Source: Tritrichomonas foetus (Eukaryota; Parabasalia; Tritrichomonadida; Tritrichomonadidae). From it: DNA of 64,000 nt. The notes under the pieces are model-generated. The model was not told where the DNA came from. It ran no database searches and saw only the letters and a list, made by a program, of their open reading frames with translations. Positions 1 through 9,132 of the stretch are shown here, piece after piece. The position numbers and the translations under genes are program-made. Location of the stretch: assembly GCA_001839685.1 (NCBI GenBank), contig MLAK01000827.1:1-64000 (forward strand). Direction: 5' to 3'. Every line of letters starts with the position of its first letter. Within the stretch, counting starts at the first letter, position 1.

Positions 1-152
1 AATAATATACTCAAATAAATTCTATAAATACATTCAAATAAAATTAGGAAATACATTCAAATATTTGAATAGGATCATAAAAGTTCAGCCCTACTCACAA
101 TGATATAAATTCTCAGAATTAACATTTCCGATCAATTTTTTCCTTACTAGAA

Positions 153-827
153 ATGTCCATCAATGAGCCAATGCTTCCAAGACGTTTCTCGTTGCCAGGA
201 GAAGATGATGATGGTGGAAGTGCATATCAATATGGGAGAACAGGAAGTCAGCATGGTGTTCCATTATTAGGTGAAGACGAATTTCATGCCATTGATGTTA
301 GAAGTCACGGCAATAATGGAATTGAAATCCCATTTAACGGAGATCCATTTAATGGAATAATAAGTCACCTTTCAGCACAATGCCATGATAATCCTGCTAA
401 AAAGGGATTAGTTAGTATTTCTGGCAATTCAATCAATCCAAACTATACTGCAACATTACCGCATGTTCTCCAAAAAGATTGGACAGGTTTTTGGTGTTCT
501 GCAAATGAACCAAATTCATACATTACAATTGATTTCCTTGAACATAGAGTAAAACTCACACACTATACATTGAAATCATACAACGCATCTTCTGAGTGGA
601 GACACATGAAATCTTGGGTTATTGAAGGATCAAATGGCACAAGCTGGAAAGAAATCCATAGAATTAAAAGGGGAAATTATTTGAATGGTCCTTATAAGGT
701 TGCAACATTTCCTGTGAGAAATGCCGCATTCTATCAGACAATTAGAATTAAAATGATTGGACCAAACCATTATGGCGATTACAACCTATTTCTCATGGGA
801 CTAGAATTCTTTGGTGTCCTTGAGTAA
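153..827 (+). CDS. F5/8 type C (discoidin-like) domain protein
   Basis: This 224-residue protein starts at the ATG at 153. Residues 1-60 are low-complexity and acidic. From about residue 65 to the C-terminus it reads as a galactose-binding-like beta-sandwich of the F5/8 type C kind. Visible marks are a Trp-rich loop (W110, W114), the strand SYITIDF at 122-128, the strand SWVIEGS followed by a Trp (154-165), and a closing LFLMGLEFFG strand. Such domains usually bind carbohydrate or another protein. In trichomonads they often follow a BTB domain, which is absent here. There is no signal peptide or membrane segment, so a cytosolic adaptor role is inferred. The ligand is unknown. The next gene follows 127 bp downstream on the same strand. 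Confidence 0.7.
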   Translation: MSINEPMLPRRFSLPGEDDDGGSAYQYGRTGSQHGVPLLGEDEFHAIDVRSHGNNGIEIPFNGDPFNGIISHLSAQCHDNPAKKGLVSISGNSINPNYTATLPHVLQKDWTGFWCSANEPNSYITIDFLEHRVKLTHYTLKSYNASSEWRHMKSWVIEGSNGTSWKEIHRIKRGNYLNGPYKVATFPVRNAAFYQTIRIKMIGPNHYGDYNLFLMGLEFFGVLE

Positions 828-954
828 GAGTTGACTAAACATTTTTGAGTGAAAATCACAAGTCTATCTTAGCTTTTTTTCAATGTACTTTTTTTAACCT
901 TATTTTTGACCTAAAACTACTTTTCATTCACAAAAATCCACAAAAGGCAAATTT

Positions 955-2769
955 ATGTCTGAAGCAGGATGGGATGAAGTTTTCGATGATGATGATGATG
1001 ACGATGATGATGATCATATTAATGATAACAATGATATCAGTGATAATTACTGCAAGATAAATGACAAAGAAAATGACACTAAAACATCCGAAAATGAGAG
1101 TAAATCGGTTGGAACAAAGAAGAGTTTGAGACAATTTTTTCGATATAAAAATGAAGTAAGATTTCAGAAAAAGGAGGATGATTCAGTGAAGTTCAATGAT
1201 GCAAATGTTGGGAGAATTTTGGATTTTCCACAATATAAAGATTCCCGTAAAACTATAAGACACACCAAAGATCCTCTCCAAAATGTTATTCAATTTGATG
1301 GAAATAATAAAAGAAGCCGCGAGAAAGAATATTCATCATTTCGAAATGAAATATTTGTTGAGAAAAAATGGTTATGTTTTAATTGGAAATGTATTTCTAA
1401 CCGAACTTTTATTGGCCACTCTCAAATGCAAGTTATCTATATGCTTATCGTTTTAGATTTATTAACATTACTCGGAATCTTAGTTTTTCATTTTCGAGGT
1501 GATGTTCTTAAATTAAATACAACTTCTTCATTATTTTCTTCAAAAATATTTAATATCAATAACTATTCAATTAGTAATGAAGGATTTTCATCAACAACGA
1601 AATTTATCTTTAATTCCACTTTGGTTTTCAATGAAACCATTCTCAATCAAACCAACGGAGCTAATTGTAAAAACTTAATTGCGACAGGATCAGTTTTATT
1701 AGGTGATATCTTAATTAATTATAATAATCAATCATCTAGTTATAATATAACGACTGCTGATAATAAATTAAACATTGCCGGCCATCTTCACTTTGAAGAT
1801 AGTGCTGAGATTGACGGTAATTGCGTAATTGGCGGACTAATCTTCAATCAGACTCATTGTTTCAACTGTAATTTTGATTCAATGAATACCGCAAAAACAC
1901 TTTCAAATAATAAAGTTCAAAGTTTAAATGTAATTAAAGTACCAAAATATTTTTATTCGTCGTTAGATGGTCAAAGTATTCTAGTTAGTCAAAATCAAAT
2001 CTGTATTGATGAAAAATGTCATTATCTAATGAAAGAAAATTCCATTCTATTGTTTGAAGATTATTTAATTCCAGAAAATTTTGGCACATATGGAAAAGTT
2101 TTATTTGCTTTGTTTTATGATGATCAAATTATCAGAATTTGTGATAACGGAATCCAAACATTTCTCTTAAATAATCATGAAATTTTATACACATATCATG
2201 ATTTCTCAAAAGAATCTCATAAAGTTCCTGAACTGTCATATCTTGTTTCAACATTAGATAATGAAATATATCAAATGTTTGTGTTCAATGATTTAATTCA
2301 TATTTTTTCAATAAATGGAACAAAAGTCGAAGTTCATTGCCAATTTGGTCAAATATTCAAAATGAAAGCTTTATTAAACGATATTAATGAGATTGTTGTT
2401 TTTCTTCAGACAGGGAAAGGAATTGCAACTTTCCGAATTGGTACAGAAATGACAATTTCGGAAATTTTGCTTCAATTTCCAGATTTTTATACTTTTGATG
2501 TAGCAATTCGCGATTTTGATCTTATTTTTATGGTTGGTGCAAAGCTTGATGGATAATTATTTATGGGAAAATGTTTTGATGACTCATGCTTGAAAATTCG
2601 CATGAAAGAGCAAAAAATGTTTAAGTTACATCCTAATTTAATTCAGTTTTTAGGTGTAAATTTGAATAATGACAATTTTCCATCAATCGCAGTTACACAA
2701 AATGACGAAACGCGTATAATTCATTGTAATTCTCAGACTTGCATAGATATTGATGAACCTATTTGGTGA
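955..2769 (+). pseudogene. Single-pass membrane protein interrupted by an in-frame stop
   Basis: The first part (955-2556) codes for 533 residues. It has a run of ten Asp (11-20), a basic cytoplasmic segment, one membrane helix at about 159-180 and a long Asn-rich outer or lumenal part with many N-glycosylation sequons. A TAA at 2554-2556 stops it. The same frame then reopens at 2557 and runs to 2769. The pieces belong together because a C-x4-C motif occurs before the stop (C350/C355) and twice after it (codon positions 540/545 and 591/596, counted through the stop). I do not recognise the family; the repeated strands suggest a beta-propeller-like ectodomain. It could be a young pseudogene, a sequencing error, a read-through case, or a functional protein shortened by 70 codons. 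Confidence 0.6.
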
Positions 2770-3616
2770 ACTCACTTTTTCGGATTTTTTAATTTGTAAA
2801 TTGTTTGTAATTTTTTCTCACTTTTTTTCTTTCGTTTAAATTTTTTAAAATTTAAATTTGAAAACCTAAATTTGAGAATATCTGGCAGTATTTTCTATGA
2901 AATAGTTGTCGTACTTAATTTGTGTCAAGATAATTTTATTGCACATACCTCATCATCAAAACGTTAAAAGAATATATTATGAGTTTGATTACATTAAATA
3001 TAATTTTTATAGAAATTTGGGAATTTTTGATCATTTTCAAATGGACATATATGATATGCATATGCATATCAACAATTGTAAAATAAAATTAACTGATTTA
3101 ATTTCTATTTAGTTCATTGATAGGAGAAATTCAGAATATGAAATCATCATTCTGATTGACAGAGAATAAAATTTGCTGAAAACGATATAACAACCGATAA
3201 TATTTTTAAATTAAAGATAATATTATAAATATTTTTACCTTTTATGAAGATATTATCCAGAAAAAGTGTCAAACTTTTTTTCAATCATTTTGAGAATTTT
3301 ATTTCACAAATTCATGAGAATTCTGAAGTGACAGTGAAATTTTGTTGGTTGGTAGAACTCATATATAAAAGGTTCATGACGATCATAGAAAAAGTTTAAA
3401 TAAATGTTAAATTTTTGATGAAACTGGTGATCTAAAAAATAGATTTTACTCACAATTTTTGAATATAATAAAATCGATATTGTGTGAAGATCTTATAAAT
3501 TTTCTTTTTTTAAGAATTTATTTGAATGAAAATTTGAGAAAATTTGTAAAAAAATGATTAGATTTTGAGAAAAATTTGAGAAAGACCACCTTGGCTGCTT
3601 TAGTTTTTGCGCTACG
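2770..3616. other. Intergenic spacer with a 20-bp perfect palindrome
   Basis: AT-rich spacer without a convincing gene. It contains an exact 20-bp palindrome at 3052-3071 (core ATATGCATATGCATAT). Nothing else stands out apart from T and A runs. Confidence 0.6.
3052..3071. repeat. 20-bp perfect palindrome
   Basis: The sequence TGATATGCATATGCATATCA equals its own reverse complement over 20 bases. It lies in the middle of an 850-bp spacer, about 545 bp upstream of the next start codon. It could bind a dimeric protein, or it may be a chance product of AT-rich sequence. Confidence 0.7.
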
Positions 3617-4345
3617 ATGGACATATACCACGCGGGGCAGACTCTCGGTCGATTGATAGGGGAGTGCACATCAATGGAAAACCTCCCGCACGACATTTCC
3701 CTTGTTTCTGTTCTTCGTGGAGCTTCAATTCTCCCACTTGATTCATTAGTTTCACATCCAAAATTTATTCGCATTTCTCCTTCAATCTCCGATTTAGTTT
3801 ATGCTTGCGAACATTCTCAACAACTTTATAACCGAATTGTTTACTGTCCTGATCCATGCCTCGTATTGCCGTATTTTGTTGATCCAACCGTTTTAATTGT
3901 AAGTAACGTTTTGAATGCCAAATTGAACGACTTTCGAAAATTCATTACAGGGATTCTCGGCCATTCATATTTCGAAGTTCATCCATATTCGCCACGCGGT
4001 TGCTTTAAAACCAGATTTGCTGACATCTCCACAGCTGTTTCGTTTTGGCGCTCTTTGAAGTATTTTTGTTACAATGGGGGATTTATTAATTGTTGTCCAG
4101 TATTTTCACCTTCCCCGTTTCCAGAAAAAGGCAAAATTGTTCCAATTCCAAAAAGAAAGAAGAGGGCTGGACGAGTTGAGAAAAAGAAGAAGATGAAGGA
4201 CCGCCAGATTCAAAATCAAATATCTGCAAAGAAACTCGAAGAAGAAATGCCTGCTGCCTTGCCAATGGCAATCATGCTCTCAGGAAAAAGTCAGATGCCG
4301 CAAGCTGTTCTTATCGAATCTCAAAAACAATCCAAATTTCCCTAG
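3617..4345 (+). CDS. RRM-like protein with basic C-terminal region
   Basis: A 242-residue protein from the ATG at 3617. Residues about 91-155 have the alternation of a degenerate RNA-recognition fold: the strand TVLIVSNV, a helix with a phenylalanine-rich face, then a strand around CFKTRF and a second helix. The usual RNP aromatic residues are poorly kept. Residues 178-195 are strongly Lys/Arg-rich and could serve as a nuclear localisation signal or an RNA-contact patch. The N-terminal 90 residues match nothing I know. RNA binding in the nucleus is an inference, and the protein may simply be an uncharacterised lineage-specific one. Confidence 0.6.
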   Translation: MDIYHAGQTLGRLIGECTSMENLPHDISLVSVLRGASILPLDSLVSHPKFIRISPSISDLVYACEHSQQLYNRIVYCPDPCLVLPYFVDPTVLIVSNVLNAKLNDFRKFITGILGHSYFEVHPYSPRGCFKTRFADISTAVSFWRSLKYFCYNGGFINCCPVFSPSPFPEKGKIVPIPKRKKRAGRVEKKKKMKDRQIQNQISAKKLEEEMPAALPMAIMLSGKSQMPQAVLIESQKQSKFP

Positions 4346-4882
4346 GAATTATATTCTGCTCAAATTCGGGTATTTACGCATATAGTAACTGCGCGGGTTT
4401 GGCAGAATATGTATCATCACTTTATAGATTTGTTAAAGCGAGATATTTTTATTAAACATTATCATTTTAATTCGATGATCTTTTTTTTTTTTTTTTTCGT
4501 ATTCGTTATTTCAATGACATTCTCTATACTTCTGCATTACGACCAAACCTGAAAAATGCAGAAGTTTGGTCAAATCTGAAAGTGAATGTGAAAATCGAAA
4601 GTGAGACAAGGGTTACCGTGAACACTTTTTTATTAAATTGTCCTTTTATTTGACCATATATGTTCACAGTAAAATCTTTCACACTTTTTGACTTTTAGTC
4701 GCAATGTAGAGGTTTCATTCTAGAGGAAGAAATAATTTTGATGTTTGTATGAAATGCATTTTCTGTTTTTATGGGTTTTATGAGTTGGTCAAGTAAAAAT
4801 AAAGTAAAAAAGTAAAACACAATTCCACTTTTTTGTTTTTTCCTCCCTTTTGAAAAAAAAATCCAATTTTTGCAGATTTTAA
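4346..4882. other. Intergenic spacer with T17 run and structured inverted repeats
   Basis: No gene seen. The spacer has a T17 run at 4481-4497 and then a cluster of inverted repeats between about 4525 and 4715, described separately. Confidence 0.6.
4525..4715. repeat. Structured inverted-repeat element, pseudoknot-capable
   Basis: An exact 11-bp inverted repeat pairs 4528-4538 with 4555-4565. A second exact 8-bp one pairs 4541-4548 with 4564-4571, interleaved with the first in the order A-B-A'-B'. A further imperfect one pairs 4613-4624 with 4661-4672 (11 of 12 bases). The left segment CTGCATTACGACCAAA (from 4532) also resembles the reverse complement of 4695-4710. The whole behaves as a 190-bp imperfect inverted repeat. 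It could be a small foldback (MITE-like) element or a structured RNA; no copy elsewhere in the window was found by eye. Confidence 0.45.
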
Positions 4883-4888
4883 GACAAA

Positions 4889-6127
4889 TTGGATTCACTT
4901 CTTGATAAAGCTCGTTGTAAAATTCGATCGGGTACATTCGGCGATTTGAATGAATACGAAATCAGCTTTTTAAAGTCCATCTTTATTGGTACTGATAATA
5001 TATCGAAAGATGTGATTAAAGATGCAGAAAAATACTTTGATTCTTTCGACGACGATATACAAAATTGCATTGTTATTCAACTGTTCTATTTTTATTTTGA
5101 ATCTCCAATTAATCATATTCGGATAGCATCTCTTGAGACAATCCATGATATTTTCACATCAAATGACAATAGTAATAAAACTTTTCCTTTTTTTAAGGAA
5201 GCTATGAAGGTTTTAGAACCATTAATTACTATTCAAAATGAACAATATATTGAAATTCAACAAGTAGCTCTCAATATTTTAGCCAAAACAATTCTATGCT
5301 CACCTGAAGAAAAGATTCCAGATTTTTATCGCTTCATTGAGCAACTTGTCATAACTTTTGAATGTACTTCGTTAAAATTTGCCTTTCTCTTTTATTCGTT
5401 GATCAAATCAGAACCTTATCCTCATAATTCACTTGTTTCTTACATGTTTAAGTACATCTACTGTGTTTTGACAAATTCGAAAAAAGATTCGATGAGAGTT
5501 TCAACTCAATTTTTAGTGTTGGCTTTAAAAAATCAATTCAATGGGAATTTTACACCATTCTTTTGTCTTGTTCCTGCTTTACTCAATTCAAATGATTTAA
5601 TTATTCAAAGAAATGCAATAACAATTATTTCGTTCATCCCAGAGCCACCAAACGGACTTTTTGAATTTTTGATGTCAAATATTGAAACTTTTCAAACTTC
5701 TGAGCTATCTTTAGGCTTTGTAATTATTTGTGAAAAATTTTCTTCATTTTGGAAGAAAGATCATGCAGAACAAGTTATTCAAAATATACTTCCTTTTTGT
5801 TTTTCTGATAATTATCAGATTAAAACGATTGCAATTAAATGTTTATTTTCATATTTTCCAAGTTTCCCATCTTATAGCCGTGACTTATGCCAATTGCTAA
5901 TTGACAACTTTGAGAATCCTTTATTGACACGACCAATCATGAAAACGATTCATTTATGGGTTTCTCATATGGATCATATGGATGAAGCATTATATTGTGA
6001 TATGATATGCCTTTTAAGAGAAAATTATGACAATTTAGAAGGAATTTCATTAACTTTAGATAATGAAGACTCATTAATTCTTTTGAATATTCTTCATATC
6101 ATTCAAAAAAATGATGAAGATTCATAA
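4889..6127 (+). CDS. Helical (HEAT/ARM-like) repeat protein, start codon disrupted
   Basis: The open frame of about 412 codons is rich in alternating amphipathic helices with Leu, Ile and Phe, as in HEAT or ARM repeat proteins. It has no signal peptide or membrane helix. The family is not recognised. The start is odd: the frame opens at 4883 after a TAA, and no in-frame ATG occurs until over 100 codons in. At the natural start the DNA reads ACAAATTGGATTCA. Removing one T would give ATG followed by GAT TCA. So the initiator seems changed from ATG to ATTG by one inserted T, by mutation or by sequencing error. If real, the gene is silent or starts at TTG 4889 or at a far downstream Met. Confidence 0.5.
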   Translation: MDSLLDKARCKIRSGTFGDLNEYEISFLKSIFIGTDNISKDVIKDAEKYFDSFDDDIQNCIVIQLFYFYFESPINHIRIASLETIHDIFTSNDNSNKTFPFFKEAMKVLEPLITIQNEQYIEIQQVALNILAKTILCSPEEKIPDFYRFIEQLVITFECTSLKFAFLFYSLIKSEPYPHNSLVSYMFKYIYCVLTNSKKDSMRVSTQFLVLALKNQFNGNFTPFFCLVPALLNSNDLIIQRNAITIISFIPEPPNGLFEFLMSNIETFQTSELSLGFVIICEKFSSFWKKDHAEQVIQNILPFCFSDNYQIKTIAIKCLFSYFPSFPSYSRDLCQLLIDNFENPLLTRPIMKTIHLWVSHMDHMDEALYCDMICLLRENYDNLEGISLTLDNEDSLILLNILHIIQKNDEDS

Positions 6128-6211
6128 ATAATATATTTTTTCAAATAACACATTTTCTCTAAGTGGTAATCGCAATATTGGAGCACTAAACAAACTGTGA
6201 AAGTTTTTATT

Positions 6212-6224
6212 TCTCACTAGAAAT
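6212..6224 (+). promoter_or_regulatory. Possible initiator element upstream of the Myb gene
   Basis: TCTCACTAGAAAT contains TCACT, which fits the trichomonad initiator consensus TCA(+1)YW. The predicted +1 A is at 6216, 34 bases before the ATG. The same CTAGAAAT string directly precedes the first gene of the window (147-154). No experimental support. Confidence 0.35.
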
Positions 6225-6249
6225 TTTTACACAATTTTGAAAGAAAATA

Positions 6250-7254
6250 ATGAGTTTTTCTGGGAAATATCACATATTTTTTGACCATGCAATTCAGTAT
6301 TTGGCCTTATCGCTTTTGGCGGTATTTTTCTTAATGACAAATCCCTTGAATCTCATTAAATTGCCATCACCCGAAAACGCTGAGAAGGTACCCCTCGCAC
6401 CCACACGTTCCCGTACTCGCCGCCAAAACAAATCCAAAAACAACAAGTGGACTGATGAAGAAGATAAAGTTTTATTTAACCTTGTAAGTAAACAAGACGA
6501 TCCAAAGTGGACAGAAATCGTTCAATTCTTTCCCGATAAAACGTATCATCAGATTGTCGACCGCTGGGCGAAAGTCCTCAACCCCAATCTTGTCAAAGGA
6601 TCGTGGACTGGGGAAGAAGATGCGCTCATTATGAAGTGGGTGACTGAGCATGGTCCAAAAGACTGGGGTACGCTTGCCGAAAAGCTCCCCGGAAGAATAT
6701 CAAAGCAATGCCGCGAAAGATGGCATAATCATCTTTCTCCAAACGTTCTCAAATCAAATTGGTCTGAACAAGAAGACCAAATACTCATTGAAAAACAGAA
6801 ATTATGGGGAAACAAGTGGGCACGAATCGCCATGTTCTTGCCCGGCCGAACAGACAACGCTGTGAAAAACCGATGGAACAGTTCACTTAAAAGGCGACTT
6901 GAAAGAATCGAAAAAGGGCAGGATCCCTCAGGCAAAAGAGGAAGAAAGCCAAAGAGGCCTTCTGAGGCGCCGAGCTTCCTCGACGAAATGCCAAAGCCAA
7001 ACATTGATGAAATGCCAATCGAAGAAAACGGAACTTTGAATTCTGTGCCGTCGATTCAAATGTCTCCAACTTTACCTTCTCCTTTGACTCCAACAAAAAT
7101 GCCATTTCCGTTTATTTTCTCGCCGGGATGGACTCCAACGCAAAATCCAACACCATGGAACATTTTTTCACCGTTTCCAAACGGCCCAGGTGGATCTGAA
7201 CCGCATTTCGACAAGAACGATCTCGCAAATATCCCCGGCCCGAAAATTGACTAA
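6250..7254 (+). CDS. Three-repeat (R1R2R3) Myb transcription factor
   Basis: A 334-residue protein with three consecutive Myb DNA-binding repeats, marked by regularly spaced tryptophans: R1 W67/W87/W106, R2 W119/W139/W158, R3 W171/W190/W209. The order matches animal c-Myb and plant 3R-Myb proteins, which bind YAACKG-type sites. In trichomonads Myb proteins act at promoters. A basic stretch (211-235) and a Pro-rich tail follow. The first 30 residues are unusual for a nuclear factor, because residues about 16-29 form a hydrophobic stretch (LALSLLAVFFLM). Translation could instead start at the second ATG (6334, Met29), which would remove it. The upstream initiator-like site favours the first ATG, so the point is open. 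Confidence 0.88.
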   Translation: MSFSGKYHIFFDHAIQYLALSLLAVFFLMTNPLNLIKLPSPENAEKVPLAPTRSRTRRQNKSKNNKWTDEEDKVLFNLVSKQDDPKWTEIVQFFPDKTYHQIVDRWAKVLNPNLVKGSWTGEEDALIMKWVTEHGPKDWGTLAEKLPGRISKQCRERWHNHLSPNVLKSNWSEQEDQILIEKQKLWGNKWARIAMFLPGRTDNAVKNRWNSSLKRRLERIEKGQDPSGKRGRKPKRPSEAPSFLDEMPKPNIDEMPIEENGTLNSVPSIQMSPTLPSPLTPTKMPFPFIFSPGWTPTQNPTPWNIFSPFPNGPGGSEPHFDKNDLANIPGPKID

Positions 7255-7915
7255 TTTTTTGTGTTGGATTTTTTAATCATCTTTTTTTCTTTTTTATCTT
7301 TTCATCATTCACAGACACTGAGCTATTTTTACAGACTGTAAAACTGGCAAGATACTACTCTGACGGTGGAGTTCGTATATGAAGAAAAGAAGGTAAAGGT
7401 GAAGAGAAAATGTTTTATTGTTTATGATTAAAAAAAAAACGAAATTCTATTTTTTAGAAAATAATTTTTGAACTTTTTTTTTTTTTCTATTTATGAATGA
7501 GGTTCAAAAAGTATCCAATAAAGATTCGAGAAGCCATGCTAGTTGAACATCACAAATTCTAATAAAGGGTTCAATTAGTTCCATCTCAAGATAAATCAGA
7601 TGGGTGGTTTTGCAGGAAATGAAAGCAATTTCATACCGTTTAAGTTCTCTGAATGTGAAAAAGTGGAATAGTTGGACTATAAATAGTGAAAACTTTTCTT
7701 AAAAAATTATGAATATCTCATATTCTCAAAAAAAAAGAGATAATATCTGATGGTATAAAAATATGTTGACTATTTTAATCCATTCTTATTTCCTCATACT
7801 TGTTTAATCCTATTTATTAACAAATATTCTGTAAATTTCGAATGAGGTGAAATTGAGCTATTGTTCTATTCTCACATAAACTTCTCAAAATTTTACTCTA
7901 AATTATCTGGTTGAT
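7255..7915. other. Intergenic spacer
   Basis: AT-rich, with several A and T runs, and no gene or RNA signature seen. A TCACATAAAC stretch 40 bases before the next ATG could carry its initiator. Confidence 0.6.
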
Positions 7916-8599
7916 ATGAACGCTTCAAAGAAAGACCTCTTGAAAGACATTAACACAGTCGTTGAACACTCCCGCAACAAAGTAAAATTCCACAGAGCTG
8001 GTATCCAAGCCCAAGAGAGCTTCATTGAGAAGCTTAAGGAACTCATCAATAAAGAAGCCCCAGAATTCAACGAGAAATTCGCAGAAATCCAAGAACACTT
8101 CGGCAGAATTTTGGCCAAGGAAAAGGCTCTCGTTAATGCCGAAGAAAGGTGCGCTGAAGATTTGAACGATATTTCCGCTCGCTTTGATGTTGTTTTCCGC
8201 CTTTCAGAAGAATCAGCAGCCTGCAAGCGCAAGGTTAAGGACTGCCGAACAAAGATTGAGAAGCTCCGCAAGGATCTCGAATTGGACGAATTGAAGGGAG
8301 GTGCCAAGAAATATAAGATCGAGGGTGATATCAACAGAGCAATTGAAGCAAAGAAGGCAGCCATTGATGCCGCTGAAAACAAGCTTCTCGAATTCATTGA
8401 CGTTAAAGAAAGATATGCCATCTTCAAGGTAGGAAGACTCCAGCACGCCTACCAGGCATACGGAAAGGCAATCGCTTCCACAATGGCCGAGCTTTCAACC
8501 GAGTCAGAGTCCTTCACAAACCTCCTGAATGAAACCCAAGAAAATATAGATAATATTCTTGAATCAGGACCATCAGGAGAAACTCCAAGTCAAGAATAA
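7916..8599 (+). CDS. Coiled-coil protein, possibly BAR-domain-like
   Basis: A 227-residue, almost wholly helical protein rich in Lys, Glu and Ala, with three long helices separated at about 105 and 160. Length and layout suit a BAR-type membrane-curving dimer: an amphipathic start, charged coiled coil, then a helix containing YQAYGKAIASTMAEL. Sequence alone does not prove the fold; it could also be another coiled-coil scaffold. Codon use is richer in C and G at third positions than in neighbours, as for ribosomal protein S18 in this window, which suggests strong expression. It stands alone between long spacers. Confidence 0.5.
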   Translation: MNASKKDLLKDINTVVEHSRNKVKFHRAGIQAQESFIEKLKELINKEAPEFNEKFAEIQEHFGRILAKEKALVNAEERCAEDLNDISARFDVVFRLSEESAACKRKVKDCRTKIEKLRKDLELDELKGGAKKYKIEGDINRAIEAKKAAIDAAENKLLEFIDVKERYAIFKVGRLQHAYQAYGKAIASTMAELSTESESFTNLLNETQENIDNILESGPSGETPSQE

Positions 8600-9132
8600 A
8601 TTTGATAATTTTTCATTAATTTGATTCTCTCTCATCATCTTCTTTCGTTTTTCTATTTTTTAATTATTGATTTTTTCTTTTTGCTTTTTCTTTGATCAAA
8701 AAAAAAAGAGTTTCGTCCAGTTTCTGCACAAAAATTAAATATTAGCCACTCTTGCATTTTTAGATGACAACAAAATATTTGTAAATAATGATTTGATACA
8801 CTTTATCTATTTTTACTAGTTTTTCATACATAAAACACATCAAACAACGACTTGGTGACTTGAAAATTTCAATTTGAAATTAGGTAACAGAAATCTAATG
8901 TATGTAAAACTTATGAAGATAATTTATTTCTTTATTATCTATATTTAAAAAACAATATTCAAAAGTAGTAGCATAGAAGCTGCTGATTAGATTAGATTTT
9001 TTCTTTCGCTATTTCTTTGGTAATGTTCCACTTTTCAGTGCGGATTTTGCTAACTTGGTCAATTTTTATAATTTTCAAAGGTATATTTGAACGAGAGTTA
9101 GCTAAATCAGTCGAAACATTCAAATTATTCAC
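8600..9132. other. Intergenic spacer
   Basis: AT-rich, with no gene seen. It leads into the pseudogene on the minus strand. Confidence 0.6.

Noticed and set aside
845..1060. 71-codon plus-strand open frame, and a minus-strand one over 928-1134
   Set aside because: Out-of-frame shadows of the Asp run and N-terminus of the membrane protein gene; Met/Ile repeats are GAT read in other frames.
4873..4883. Possible 3' splice site (TTTTTGCAG) before the gene at 4889
   Set aside because: The trichomonad branch/acceptor motif ACTAACACACAG is absent and no donor or upstream exon in frame is seen; a damaged ATG explains the start better.
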